This document shows positions 1 to 10,456 of a stretch of DNA of 64,000 nt, one piece after another. How positions within the stretch are numbered: the first letter of the stretch is position 1; every line of letters starts with the position of its first letter. Made by a program: the position numbers and the translations under genes. The notes under the pieces are model-generated. The model worked only from the letters and a program-made list of their open reading frames with translations. It did no database searches and was not told the origin of the DNA. This DNA comes from Hermetia illucens (lineage: Eukaryota > Arthropoda > Insecta > Diptera > Stratiomyidae): assembly GCF_905115235.1 (NCBI RefSeq), contig NC_051851.1, positions 156,502,692 through 156,566,691 of the forward strand, written 5' to 3'.

Positions 1-3000
1 ACCCGAAACGGCCCCCTCGATGTTACCTATCTCGTCGTGGTGAGGAAGCTCTGTAAGGAGGATCCTCCGGGAAACCAGAGGTGAGACCTGTAGCTAAACG
101 ATATTCAAAACCCCAAGCTAAGGTTTGACTACCGTAACGAGGGCTGGTCACAGGAGCTAAGATATGGCCGTGAACGGCGAACTCTGGGTACCAGGCCACG
201 CCCAGTTTCACCTATGCTTGTCCAAGCAAAAAGTGGCTCTGGCGAGATCATCTTATTTTCTCAGGTAAAACAAAGGCCATGGCAGCCAAATATGAAGAAA
301 CTAAAAACTTAAAAAACCAAAACAAATGCATTCAACAGCACTTTTATCATGACGATCCAAACCTGAACAAAGGGGCAACCCTGAGCTCTCCGATGAAGAG
401 TCCTGAGTCTAGACTCAGATTCGCCACTTATGCAAGTGAGAACCAACCCTATTGGGACCCAGTCCTCAACGGACGAGCCCAAGCAGTCCTCTTCTGTCAG
501 CATTCCTGACCACGGGCTCCAATCGGCGCCACCTGCTGAGGCTAAAGTCTTACCTACGGGTAAGCATCTGGCTTCGAGCAGCAAATAGCCTCCGTGCAAA
601 ACGATGCCTCCCTGCAAAATACCTCCGGGTAAACTACTCCCGGGAAAACCGCCTCCGGCAAACCGTCTCCGTTCAAAACACAGTCCCCGCGTTGTGCCAA
701 TGTTGAAAAGAAAAGATCGTCTAGAGTATCTGCGGTTAAGGGCAAACCAAAGCGGGAACGGTCTTCTGACGATCCAAACTCTCTGGCTGAAACGACAGCA
801 AAGAAGGCTCGGCCGACAACGACTAAATCTTCATTTGCAGACAAGGCTATCGAAGCCCATGGATGGGTCTTATATGACGACACCAATCCTTCCCGTTACG
901 ATACCAAGCAGTGTGGGCAGCTTAGGAGCAAACTCTTCCGAGCTGTAAAGACTGCATCCTTGTAAGGGATTACACTACGCTTTGAGTCGGTAGGTATATA
1001 ACGTAAAATGTTACGGATGAACTTTGCCGACGAAAGCACAAGCGAGTGGCTTAGATAGTACTGCTCCTCTTTCAACGATGTGTGAGAGGGTCCGCGACTG
1101 ACCCTGAAGAGGGTCTCCGGGGTACCATCGTTTGGAAATTGCTTTCCCTGACTTGCAGAACAGGAGGGTAATGGTGTTGAGGTCCTGGAACAATATCGAG
1201 CCCAAAATAACCTCAGCACCCCCACCTGGATGCTACTAGGTAGCAAAGCCGGGGGAAAGGCCGACAGGACGGACACTTTCGTCAATATCGGCGTCCCTGA
1301 GCCTCATATTAAGAAAGTTCGGGAACAAACCGGCTACCGGCTCTACTACGGGCTTGGAACCGTCACATTAGAGATATCGGCTTCCAAAACCATCGAGGGG
1401 GACGTTCAGCCCACGGCATCTTCATCTGAACTGTAGATGAGATCCAATAGTTCTCAGATAAATTTGCAAAGCGGCGACTGCAATTATCAGTCGTCGGATC
1501 ATTAGCTGCAAGACATAAGTACATCTCATACAAGAACCATGGGTTGTTGATGTGGAAATTACGGGCTTAAACTTCTAACATGCTGACTTGCTGTATGCCA
1601 ATGGAAGTGATGGACCCCACTCCTGGATGGTGGTTTCAAAAGACCTCCAAGCTATCTTGGTTAACGACCAATGATCTGGCGATACCACAACGATCAAATT
1701 CACCAAAAAATCCAGCAAGGACATAAGGAGATCCTATGGTGCTCTGCTTATTTCCCTTATGACGTAGATAAAGTTCCTAGTGAAACATTCATCAGAACTA
1801 ACCAATATGTCAAAGGTAAAGGCATGGGAATAACAGCAGGATGTGATTACCGCCCACCATATAGACTGGGAAGTCCCAACATCAACGTGAGAGAATCGAG
1901 ATGACTGGAGTATCTTCTAGGAACAGAATTCCAGATCCTCAATTTGGGTAATGAACCCACTTTCTTCAACGTGGTCAGGCAAGAGGTCATCGACATCACG
2001 GTGGCATTCCCTGACATTGCAGCTCTTGTCGGAGAATGGAGAGTATCAAACGATATCACCCTCTCGGATCACAGACACATTGATTTTGTAATGGGCATGA
2101 ATCCACCTCCGCCTACTCCATTTCGAAATCCACGTAAGATAGATTGAGCGCCGTACAAAACAGAACTGAGCGCTAGAATTACGATCCCTGGGAAACGCGT
2201 CAAATTCATTGCTGGAATTAGGAAAACAAGTTTTCCACTCATAATGCCAGAGGAGGGTAAAACACCATGGTGGAACTCGGATTTCACGGAACAGAGGAGA
2301 ACGACAAGAGTGCTCCTCAACCGAGCTCTAAAGTCTGATTCAGCCGCTGGCTGGATTCGGTAGAAGGAGTCTCAAAAAGCTCTAAGGAAAAGCATAAGGT
2401 CGGCCAAACGATCATCATAGGGACGCTTTTGCGACGAAACCAACTCTCTTGAGGCAACCTCAAAGCTAAAACCGATCCTTGTCAAAGAATGTAGCCAGCA
2501 GTTGGGTTATCTACGTTTACAGAGCGGGAGGTACACAGAAATCGATGAGGAAACGGCAAACGATTTGCTGGAAGTGTAGGGATCCAAAATCTCATCTCGG
2601 GGCCGACAGACACATAAAGCCCTCAACCGGAAGATTGGACTCTAGTAGGCAGAGCAGTTTTACGGGAGCAAATGAATTGAGCATTTAACTCGATTCATAG
2701 ATATAAGTCTGCAAGTCCGAATGGCATTATTCCTGCTCTACACATTCGGAATATATAAGGCGCTTGCCTAACACACGCTTGTATTCCAACCCACCTACAT
2801 AGATGCAAAAAGTTTCTGCGAAACTGGAAAGACTAGTAGGATACGTATATCCCTGGGTGGCCACTTTACTGGCAAGGCAAATCCACGGAGGCAGCACCCC
2901 ATAAACTAACAGCAAAAATTAAGAAGGCAATGTCCCATAAAGAATTCGCCTTAGGCGCATTTAAGATCCACATATTGGTCGGACAGAAGTCTATTGAAGT

Positions 3001-4620
3001 CTTAGAGGTTACCCACATGGATGGGTTTCCTTTCCTCTGTTATGGCTCCTGATAATGGAGGACACAAAGGTCGTCGCACAAGCATTTGCGGATGACCTAG
3101 CTGGAATAATTATCAGCTAGTTTGCGGGCATAATATGTTAGCACCTAAATACTACACTGCATGTAATCCACAGTTAGTGTCTACACAATGGACTCATGGT
3201 GAACGCTAGGAAGACTAGACTATTTATGTTCACTAGGAACCACAGGTGGAGCAACTACCGGCTACCTTAGCAAGGACGGAAATCCAACTGGTACAAACAG
3301 TCAAATATTTAGGAGTACATCTGGACTCCAAGTTAAAGTGGAGACAGCATATCCAGGAACAATATCAAAAATCCTGCAGATTAGTCTGGTGCTGTAGGAC
3401 TGCGATAGGTAAGACCTAGGGACTTTCACCAAAACGTATTCATTGGATATATACATCAATAATAAAACCCATTTTGATGTATCCGTGCATCGTCTGGTGG
3501 CCGAGAATGAACTTCGCTAATAGCAGGAAGCTGCTGATGCAGATTCAGAGATTCGGTTGCCTAAGAATTACTGGAGCAATGAGTAGTACGCCCACCGTGG
3601 CACTCGAAGCTATGCTAGATTTACACCTAATCCATTTGGAGGTAAACAGAAAGCAACTAACGACGCATATAAGCTAGATACCATTGGCGCGTGGAAAGGT
3701 GACCAATCATGACTATTTGCGTCTATCAAGCAATTTTTTGGTAAACGTCAGGTGGCTCTGATACCCGCCGATCACATGGTTTCCAGATTAGTCTTCAAAA
3801 AAACATATTCCGTCGTAATCACCAAAAGAGAAGGATGGTCGATAAATGGCACGAATCTTTTAGGATTACAGACCTAATAATCTTCACCGTCGGGTGAGTC
3901 ATGGAAAATTGATCAGACGCATTGGTATTCACGGGAAATCTGATTATGGAACTGGCTCGATATCTCGAAAATATGAGGACCATCTTACAGGCGAAGACAT
4001 ATGCCATTTGATTGACAGCAGAAGAATGTTTACAGCAAAAATGGAGCCCCAGCTTTCGAACCTGTTCCGGCAGTCGCAGCACTAAATAGCAACTTGGCCG
4101 ACTAAATGAGACATTCCTAATGTAGGTGCAAAGGCACTCAATAATGAGGAAGCGGACAGATTGGTTCGCCAGGGTTCTGAATCCACAGTGGTGGGGCCAG
4201 AGCCAGCTTTTTGCATCCGGCCATCTACTGTCAAGTTTACTCTGAAGGTGAAAATGGTAAGCATTCACCCAGCCGACTGGCGAAAATCTTTATGAAGGAA
4301 CCCGAGGTCGCTATAACGGCATTTCTGTTGTCCCTTTAGAAGTGCGACATGAATGCCCTAGTAAGGCTTTTCACGGGAAACTGCCCCCTAAACTACCACA
4401 TGGTTGCAGTCAAGGAAAGAGGAAGAAGAGACGGCCCTGCATTTCGCAGTCGAAGATACCTTGGTCAGGTTTTCTTCAGCGAAGAGTCTGGGCATTCTCT
4501 GCCTCTGGAGAATGTTCTCAGATTCGCGAAAGTCTTCGAACGCCGTTGGCGAAAGGCCGATGAATAGGCGATCTCCAGGGATAGTACAATGGGCCTAGCA
4601 AAGGTTTGAGCGCTTGAAGC
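1..4620 (+). mobile_element. Decayed LOA/I-like LINE, nearly full length
   Basis: Pieces of a non-LTR retrotransposon appear in order on the plus strand. At 1230-1436 the translation VNIGVPEPHIKKV...LYYGLGTVTLE resembles the end of the DUF4780-like ORF1 domain seen in the intact LINE at 38.1-43.6 kb. At 1944-2147 there is an endonuclease piece (NEPTFFNVVRQEVIDITVA...LSDHRHIDF). At 3300-3677 follows the region after the reverse transcriptase (VKYLGVHLDSKLKWRQHI, then MYPCIVWWPRMNFANSRKLL). At 4349-4560 the C-terminus (TGNCPLNYHMVAVKERG) matches the intact element's LTGHCRLNYHLGKLGIS. All three frames are needed and there are many stops, so the copy is old. The first 240 bases look like its 5' leader; exact ends and target duplication were not found. 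Confidence 0.75.
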
Positions 4621-4949
4621 TGCCGCTCCCCGCAATTAACCAAACTAAACTAACCCAAAACGGGCACTTCCCCCATGTACATTCTACCTCCTTCTTTCTC
4701 GATTCAGTCACTGAGTCATTTGTCAACGGATCTTTGCCTAATAAAAGGAAAGGAAAGAACCTTCTTGATTTTTTTATGAGCAGCGGTTGGAGTCTCTGAA
4801 ATCGAGCTCCTGGAGCTTCTTTTGCCTCCCGGCCAGTGTTGCGCTTGCCTGGCTACAATCTGCTTTGTGAGGCTATAGGATCCGATAACCACATTAAACG
4901 CTTACTTTCGCTCATCTCGGAATTTCATACAATGAAGCACAACCTACTC

Positions 4950-5860
4950 TAGTTATTCGAATGTACCGGCAAATTCTGAGTAGACGGCAGACCCGTCTTT
5001 TGAAGCACTTCAAAATGGTATTTTCAGGGTTTGTGTTTTCTTGCGACCCATCTCTCAACACAAAAAGTTAGTGTATAGGTCCAAAACCATTTTCCGAAAT
5101 TATCCCACATTTGCAGCGTTTCGAAAGCCCACTGTTACCTTTGACGCCTTCCTCCATAGAACTGACAACGCGCCTCACTCTCTTGAAAATCCAAAGACAG
5201 ATTCCCACGATCGCACATCCTGCACACAGCAAACAGCCGGCTAATGTCCGATGTCAGATGTCCCTCATCCAGCAGGCGTCGCTTGCTGATTAGCGCGATT
5301 CAGTCCGTCCTCCTTTGCAGTTCTGAAGTTTGGGCAGACTCCCTCAGTAAAAAAATATACTGCAAACGCCTAGTGCAAGTACAAAGATGACGTGATTCAA
5401 TCGAAGATACTTTGAGGTTAACTATTACCTAACCCAGCTGCTCAGCGTACATGGGTATTTTCAATTTTACCTGCACACAGTCGGGAAATCACGGTCGCCC
5501 GACCGCGTTTATTACAGGGATGTGATGGATGATCCCTGCCACACTTTTTTCTTCTGCAAAAGGTGGGAGCACTATCGCATCACCTTTCGATGGAAGAGTG
5601 CCCCGGACACCATAATTGAAGCCATGCTGCTGAGCGAGGACACGTGGAGCCCAGTGGCATATTACACTTAAGGCATTCTTAAGGCCAAAAAAGGGAGACG
5701 GTTAGGAGAAATTCCAAGGTATCTGAGCCTGCCTGAATCCATGGGGTTTTGCTCCTATATTGAATGGGTCTGGCCTGAGGTAATGCATCAAACGGTTCCT
5801 GGTTAGAGTCCTAGACGCTCCAGGCGGGTGTTTTAGCCGGTAGTCTATCTAAGATTGGAG
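4950..5860 (+). mobile_element. R1-clade LINE, 3' fragment
   Basis: Translation at 5430-5700 reads LLSVHGYFQFYLHTVGKSRS, then C-H rich DDPCHTFFFCKRWEHYR and EAMLLSEDTWSPVAYYT. This is the C-terminal tail of R1-clade ORF2 (fingers-like TGHGxFxxYLHR, HxxFxCxRW, MLxSExxWxxV). The same tail occurs in the R1-clade copy at 18.8-19.1 kb. Upstream at 5280-5400 weaker matches to the preceding region (SSEVWADSLSKKIYCKRLVQVQR) are split over two frames. The reverse transcriptase itself is missing. Where it starts, against the LOA-type relic upstream, is not clear. Confidence 0.65.
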
Positions 5861-6589
5861 TCCGCCATTTTGAGTGTAAATGCATTTCACCTCAGTACCC
5901 ACAAAAAATAACCTCTACAAAAACTATAAGCAACGCTACCTATCTTATCGATAGTAGAAATCCAGCTGGTGGTGTGTCATTGAAGTCCTCTTTCTGGAGA
6001 AGATAGATAATCCCCGCTGTGTGGAAGGGTAAAATTCCTCCGGCCGACTAATGAACTGATTAGAGCTCACGCACAGAGATCTGCACTGGCTTCTGTGTGT
6101 TAAACCTTCTTTTCAGTATCCGCAAAATTCATGCCCAGGATAGTGATAAGACAAATTCCTTCGTCGATAATCTACTCATCATGCTCAGCACGCTGGATAG
6201 AAAACCCCCAAAATCCATCCCCTTTTACTTTTTTCGCCGAATACTGTTCTGTCTGATGAAATTCGTTGAGTAATTTGAAGGATCTTGTTAGTTCCTCCCG
6301 TACATTGCATTCTGAACACGCCCTAAGTGACTTTCCCTATGCCATCGTTTACGCTTCACCACTTTGTTGATTCGGAATGGAGTTGCTGGAGATACAGAGC
6401 CTAAGAGTACTTAGTCCATGCAAAATATCCATTTCCCAAAAATCCCATACACCCTCTTTGGGGTCGTTCTGAAGACGAGTACTTTCACGAGTAATGGACC
6501 TATTTCACAACCATCGACTCCTGACCACCAGCTTCTGCTCCCTGATCCCAACCGAGATTATGCCGCTGCAAGTAATTAGGTGATACTGA
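5861..6589. other. Unassigned stretch
   Basis: No gene or known repeat recognised. On the minus strand about 6120-6480 there is a fairly open translation (TRLQNDPKEGVWDFWEMD... ending near LGMNFADTEKKV) with two or three stops. It may be a decayed element protein, but it matches no family I can name. Confidence 0.4.
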
Positions 6590-6729
6590 TCTGAGACCAG
6601 TGACGTTTCGCAACTTTCTGGAACCTTAACTTCAAAATTGACTCATTGTGGATAAAGAAATACCATCGCCGGAAATTTTGTTGAAAAACTATTATTATTG
6701 CCTTAATATTATTTAAAATTTTTACAAGA

Positions 6730-7204
6730 TTAATGTCTACCATAAATATCTACGATGAAATTAAAACCATGACTCCTCTGAGATTTTAAGTGAATTGTAA
6801 CATTTCTAAAGCCTGGTCCACCCTTCAACAGAGTAGCCATTCCTCCATTCCCATTTGTATACTGATCAATAACACGAATTCCAGTGATATTCTTATAATT
6901 GTAGCCTCCCTGTAAGAGAAAACCAAGGTACCCGTTAGAACCCTCTTCCTGTAACCAGGTTATTCAAACCTGGCCCAATTAGAGCCACCTTCCAGAAATC
7001 AGGATATCAAAGCGGCATTCATACCTTCTTGGGGTAATCATAATCCTTAGTAACGATCCGCAACCACTTCCCCTTTTTCACAACTATAGCGTGATCCAGG
7101 ATAGGATCATATGGACCGATATGACCCCAAGTGGAATTACTGGCTGAACTGTTGCAGGCGAAGTAGGCCAAAACGGCTAATAAAACAATAACTAAATGCT
7201 TCAT
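6730..7204 (-). CDS. MBF2-family small secreted protein, gene 1 (two exons)
   Basis: Two exons, 7025-7204 and 6730-6909, join in phase 0 with a GT donor (GTATGA) and AG acceptor (TCTTACAG), giving 119 residues. The start is the Met of MKHLVIVLL; the ORF extends further upstream in frame, but this Met begins a clean signal peptide (hydrophobic to about residue 20) and is conserved in gene 2. The mature part has WGHIGPYDPILDHAIVVKKGKW, then in exon 2 the family signature: ITGIRVIDQYTNGNGG, a GGPGF turn, and VTIHLKSQRSHGFNFIVDIYG. This matches the MBF2 family (named after a silk-moth transcription cofactor), whose insect members are mostly small secreted proteins often annotated as salivary secreted peptides. 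An N-glycosylation site (NST) follows the signal peptide. I infer an extracellular product of unknown role; a nuclear coactivator role seems unlikely given the signal peptide. Open and intact. Confidence 0.85.
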
Positions 7205-7260
7205 TTTGAAACACCAATCGTTACTTCTTGGCTCAAAAACACTGACAGAACTGGAGCTAA

Positions 7261-7296
7261 ACTGATATCTTTGCTGAAATTTGATTCTTTTATATA
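7261..7296 (-). promoter_or_regulatory. Core promoter of MBF2 gene 1 (TATA + Inr)
   Basis: Read on the minus strand, TATATAAAAG lies at 7287-7296 and an arthropod initiator TCAGT at 7261-7265, about 26 bases downstream. This would put the transcript start about 60 bases before the ATG. The same pair at the same spacing lies ahead of gene 2. Confidence 0.7.
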
Positions 7297-7809
7297 CGCA
7301 CATTCTAGATATCTGATAAGTTTACAGGGAACGATGACGATAAGGTGAGGCAAGATGCCCTCCAGAGAAATTGCTGGTGATTCCCCACAGAAAACCCCAG
7401 ACTCATTTATGTTGTTGAACACTTTGTTTGCCCAATATTGAGACCCAGGTAGAGCGATAATTAGTTCTTCCTGTGAGTAAGGGAAGTTAACGAAACCCAC
7501 CTGAAACACTTGTAACAAATCAGTACACTAGTCAAACCTTTTACGAGGAAGCTAAAGATAAAGAAAGACAAAGTACAAAACTTTATTATTTCTAACGAAG
7601 ATTGCTAAATTACGGCGGAAAGCACAAAGCAAGTTACTGAATGAAAACCGCTGTGCTGAGGCAACAATAAAAGCTCGCTATCTTTATTCGTTGAAAAAAA
7701 AATGAAGAATGGAGTGTGAATTACCCGGAAAATTATGCTAAATAATAAAATGATGTCTTATAACTCTTAGTTAAACCTTAGAGCTACTACACCGAAGTCG
7801 CCTGCACTT

Positions 7810-10456
7810 ATATTTGACCCTTTCAGTAGTTGAAACAGAATAATCCTCTCATGTCTGTCTGTCGCAAGCACTTTTTTCAAAATCGGTTACATCTAGTGAC
7901 CCGAAATTTAGTAGAAAGTTCAACCCTGTGAACCCCCGTACATGCGGCCAATTATATTGTTCCACGTTGAACCACGTTGAAGGGGGTACCAAATTTTTTC
8001 ACCAAATAGGGCCATGTGCGGTATCAAATGAAAGGTCTCAACAGATATTAGTTTTACCATTGTTTGCAAAAAAGAGAAGCACAAGAGTCTGAAAGGGGTC
8101 AATTACTTCAAGCACCCTCTCTCAGGTTCTTCCCTGTGAGTTGAGGCTTAAACTTAAAGTCTTCCCTGCTTGTCGTAAAAGGCGACTAAAAGGGATAGAG
8201 ATTTGTGGGTTAGCAACCTGCGAATTTTGAATCATTATTGCTACCGAAACGTCAACAACGCCTCGGATGGGGACTGATCTCAAGGCGAAGACCCTTAGCT
8301 GTCGAAAACGGACTGTGATTGGTTTCTGGAATGTGCACACGCTCCTCGACTACGGTAGCAGCGGTCCCCAGAGTGCTCGTTTTCTCTAACTTAAGCAGGA
8401 ATACTTTTGTACTCTGGAAAGCCAAATGGTAGCAGACGCGAGTCCGTTGTCGGATTGCTTCTAACGCCTACCGCACGGCATGCTGTGTTGACCTGGGAGC
8501 CGGTTTCTGACAGACTTCTAACATAACTGCGAAATTCCGGTTATGGTTAAATACCATCACAACTGTACAATGCTACGCACCAACAGAGACTTCCGATATA
8601 GTGGGCAAGGATGCTTTCTCCGAGCAGTCCAGGGGAGGTTTCCTAAGGGTGGCATCGTGATCGTCATAGGTGATTTGAATGCCACGATGGGCTCTGACAA
8701 CACCTTGTTCCGTATACACAATAACGATAATGATGAAAGGATCGTGGATTTAAGCAATTCCCCCCCCCCCCCTTCTGCCATGAGGTCTGTTGGGTTTCAA
8801 TTGACCGACGCCGAACAAGTAATTAAATCGACCATTTGGCAATCAGTAATAGATTTAGGAGTTGTCTTTTCGATGTGCGTAACAAGAGAGGCACTGACAT
8901 CGACCTCGAAAGGCATCACCATCTGATGGTCACTTACGTCCGTTTGCGTGTTGTGTCCGCCACTTCTCGCAGGGTTGAGGAGACGCGACCCCTCAAGTTC
9001 AACATCGACCGTTTGTATGATCTAACCATCGACTGACAGTGGGAGAGCTTCCTTACTGATAGAACGGCAGATATACTGAGTAACTAGAATATCGATGTTC
9101 ATTGGGCTACCATTAAAAATGCACTTTTCTCGGGTGATACGCACGTCTCGAAGAGGCGTCATAAGAGTTGGATGACTGTGGAATCGTGAAAGCGGATCGA
9201 TGAATAGAAGGCGTTGAAGGCTCTATGATCGCTAGGAGCGATGACGGGTGTAGCGCGCTCAAACTCCAATACCGAGCGAAATACCGGGAAGTTCAGAACG
9301 CAATAATTTCAGAATTGTATTCGCCATCACGAAAGTGATTGGTCGACTTCTCATCCATGGTGATGAACAACTGAAGAGGTGAAAAGAACACTTCACTGGG
9401 GTTCCTAACCGTAACACCGTAACATGCGGACACGGGATGCTCTTCCAAAGAGAAGGAAACTCATTTCGGCCATCAATGCAATCGCTAGGCTTGACGGTCT
9501 CTCCACAGAGTTATTTATCGCTGCACCTGCATTTACTACAGATCTTCTACTTCCACTTAGAAGGATATCTAAGGAATCCGGCACCTTTCCCAGAGAGTGG
9601 AAGGAGGGCATGATCGTTTTATTTCCAAAGAGCGGCAACCGTTTTGAGAGTGACATTTGGAGGGGTATTTGCGTGTTCCCTGTCATCACAGAACATCTCG
9701 AAAGCTTGATCGACAGAGAGGTTTCCGTCCTTGATACTCCTCCATCGACCACATCAATACCCTACGGATCATCTTAGAAGAGTGCGCAGAATTTAGATCT
9801 TCGCTGCATCTACTTGTCATCGATTTCGAGAAAACTTTCGATAGCGTATTTGAAGTCCTCTACGCTGGAGAGGCATTCCGCACAATATAATTTCTTTTTG
9901 TTATCAGTGACGTTCTTCATGCTGCCCTGGACGGAGGACGTGGAGAAATTGGAAGGACTATGAAATCTTTTTCCAAACACATCAACTACGCTGATAACAT
10001 CTGTTTACTCTCTCTCCGGTCATGAGCCTTAGCCAATGGCTGTGGATTTGGAAAGAGAAGCAAGTAGAGTTGGGCTGAAGATAAACACCAACAAAACCAA
10101 GGTTCTCAGTCAGACAGGTCATCGCACTCTCCCCATTTGCGTTAATGGACAGAGCATCGAAGGCGTCGATTAGTTCGTATATCTAGGGAGCGTGGGTGAT
10201 ATTATCACAAACGACCAAGTTCAGTTGGCGCACAGGCTTGGCACTTGTACGCACTGCGGTGTGAAGGCGGAAATGGCAGTGGATAGGTTAGACAGGGACG
10301 ACAATTTCAGTGGAATCCACTCTCTCAAGATGGCCTGCGAGTGGGGGGCACCAATGGCACTTGCTGCACAACAGAAGAGAAAGAGTGCAGGGATTTCAGG
10401 AAGCCATAGGAGGAGCTGAAGTACACTTCAGGTAACCGTACCCGACCGAAGGATAA
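7810..10456 (+). mobile_element. LINE family Y, copy 1 (decayed, near full length)
   Basis: Endonuclease pieces run from 8270 (CRKRTVIGFWNVHTLLDYGS) through 8650 (GGIVIVIGDLNATMGSDNT) to 8840-9030 (FRSCLFDVRNKRGTDIDLER, HHLMVTYVRLRVVSATS). Reverse transcriptase pieces follow at 9424-9780 (GTFPREWKEGMIVLFPKSGN, then ESLIDRE) and 9820 (VIDFEKTF). At 10060-10190 is GLKINTNKTKVLSQTGHRTL with VYLGS, and at 10290-10440 a scrap of the C-terminus. The family is an apurinic-endonuclease LINE of the type often labelled craniofacial development protein 2-like in insect annotations; its clade (CR1/Daphne or RTE-like) cannot be settled by eye. The leader holds a small hairpin at 8172-8186. A C11 run at 8761-8771 sits inside the endonuclease. 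Many stops and shifts. Confidence 0.75.
8172..8186 (+). repeat. Short hairpin in LINE Y leader
   Basis: GTCGTAAAAGGCGAC forms a 4-bp stem (GTCG/CGAC) with a purine-rich loop. The motif with flanking CTAAAAGGGATAG sits between the leader and the start of the endonuclease. It recurs in the leaders of insect LINEs as far as I recall, so it may be a functional RNA element; this is inference. Confidence 0.4.

Larger units (their letters stand above)
6590..7800. repeat. Segmental duplication, copy 1 (MBF2 locus)
   Basis: This segment, which holds MBF2-family gene 1, matches 22840-24270 in exons, intron edges, promoter and far upstream sequence. Shared landmarks are the stretch ending GGAACC near 6620 and 22860, the promoter near 7290 and 23510, a block near 7440 and 23670 (TTCTTCCTGTRAGTAA), and CAAACCYTTTACGAGG near 7536 and 24030. 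The second copy has about 230 extra bases near 23760-24000. Confidence 0.75.

Noticed and set aside
8761-8771. C11 run as a possible regulatory or slippage site
   Set aside because: It lies in a decayed LINE endonuclease and is best explained as a mutated homopolymer.
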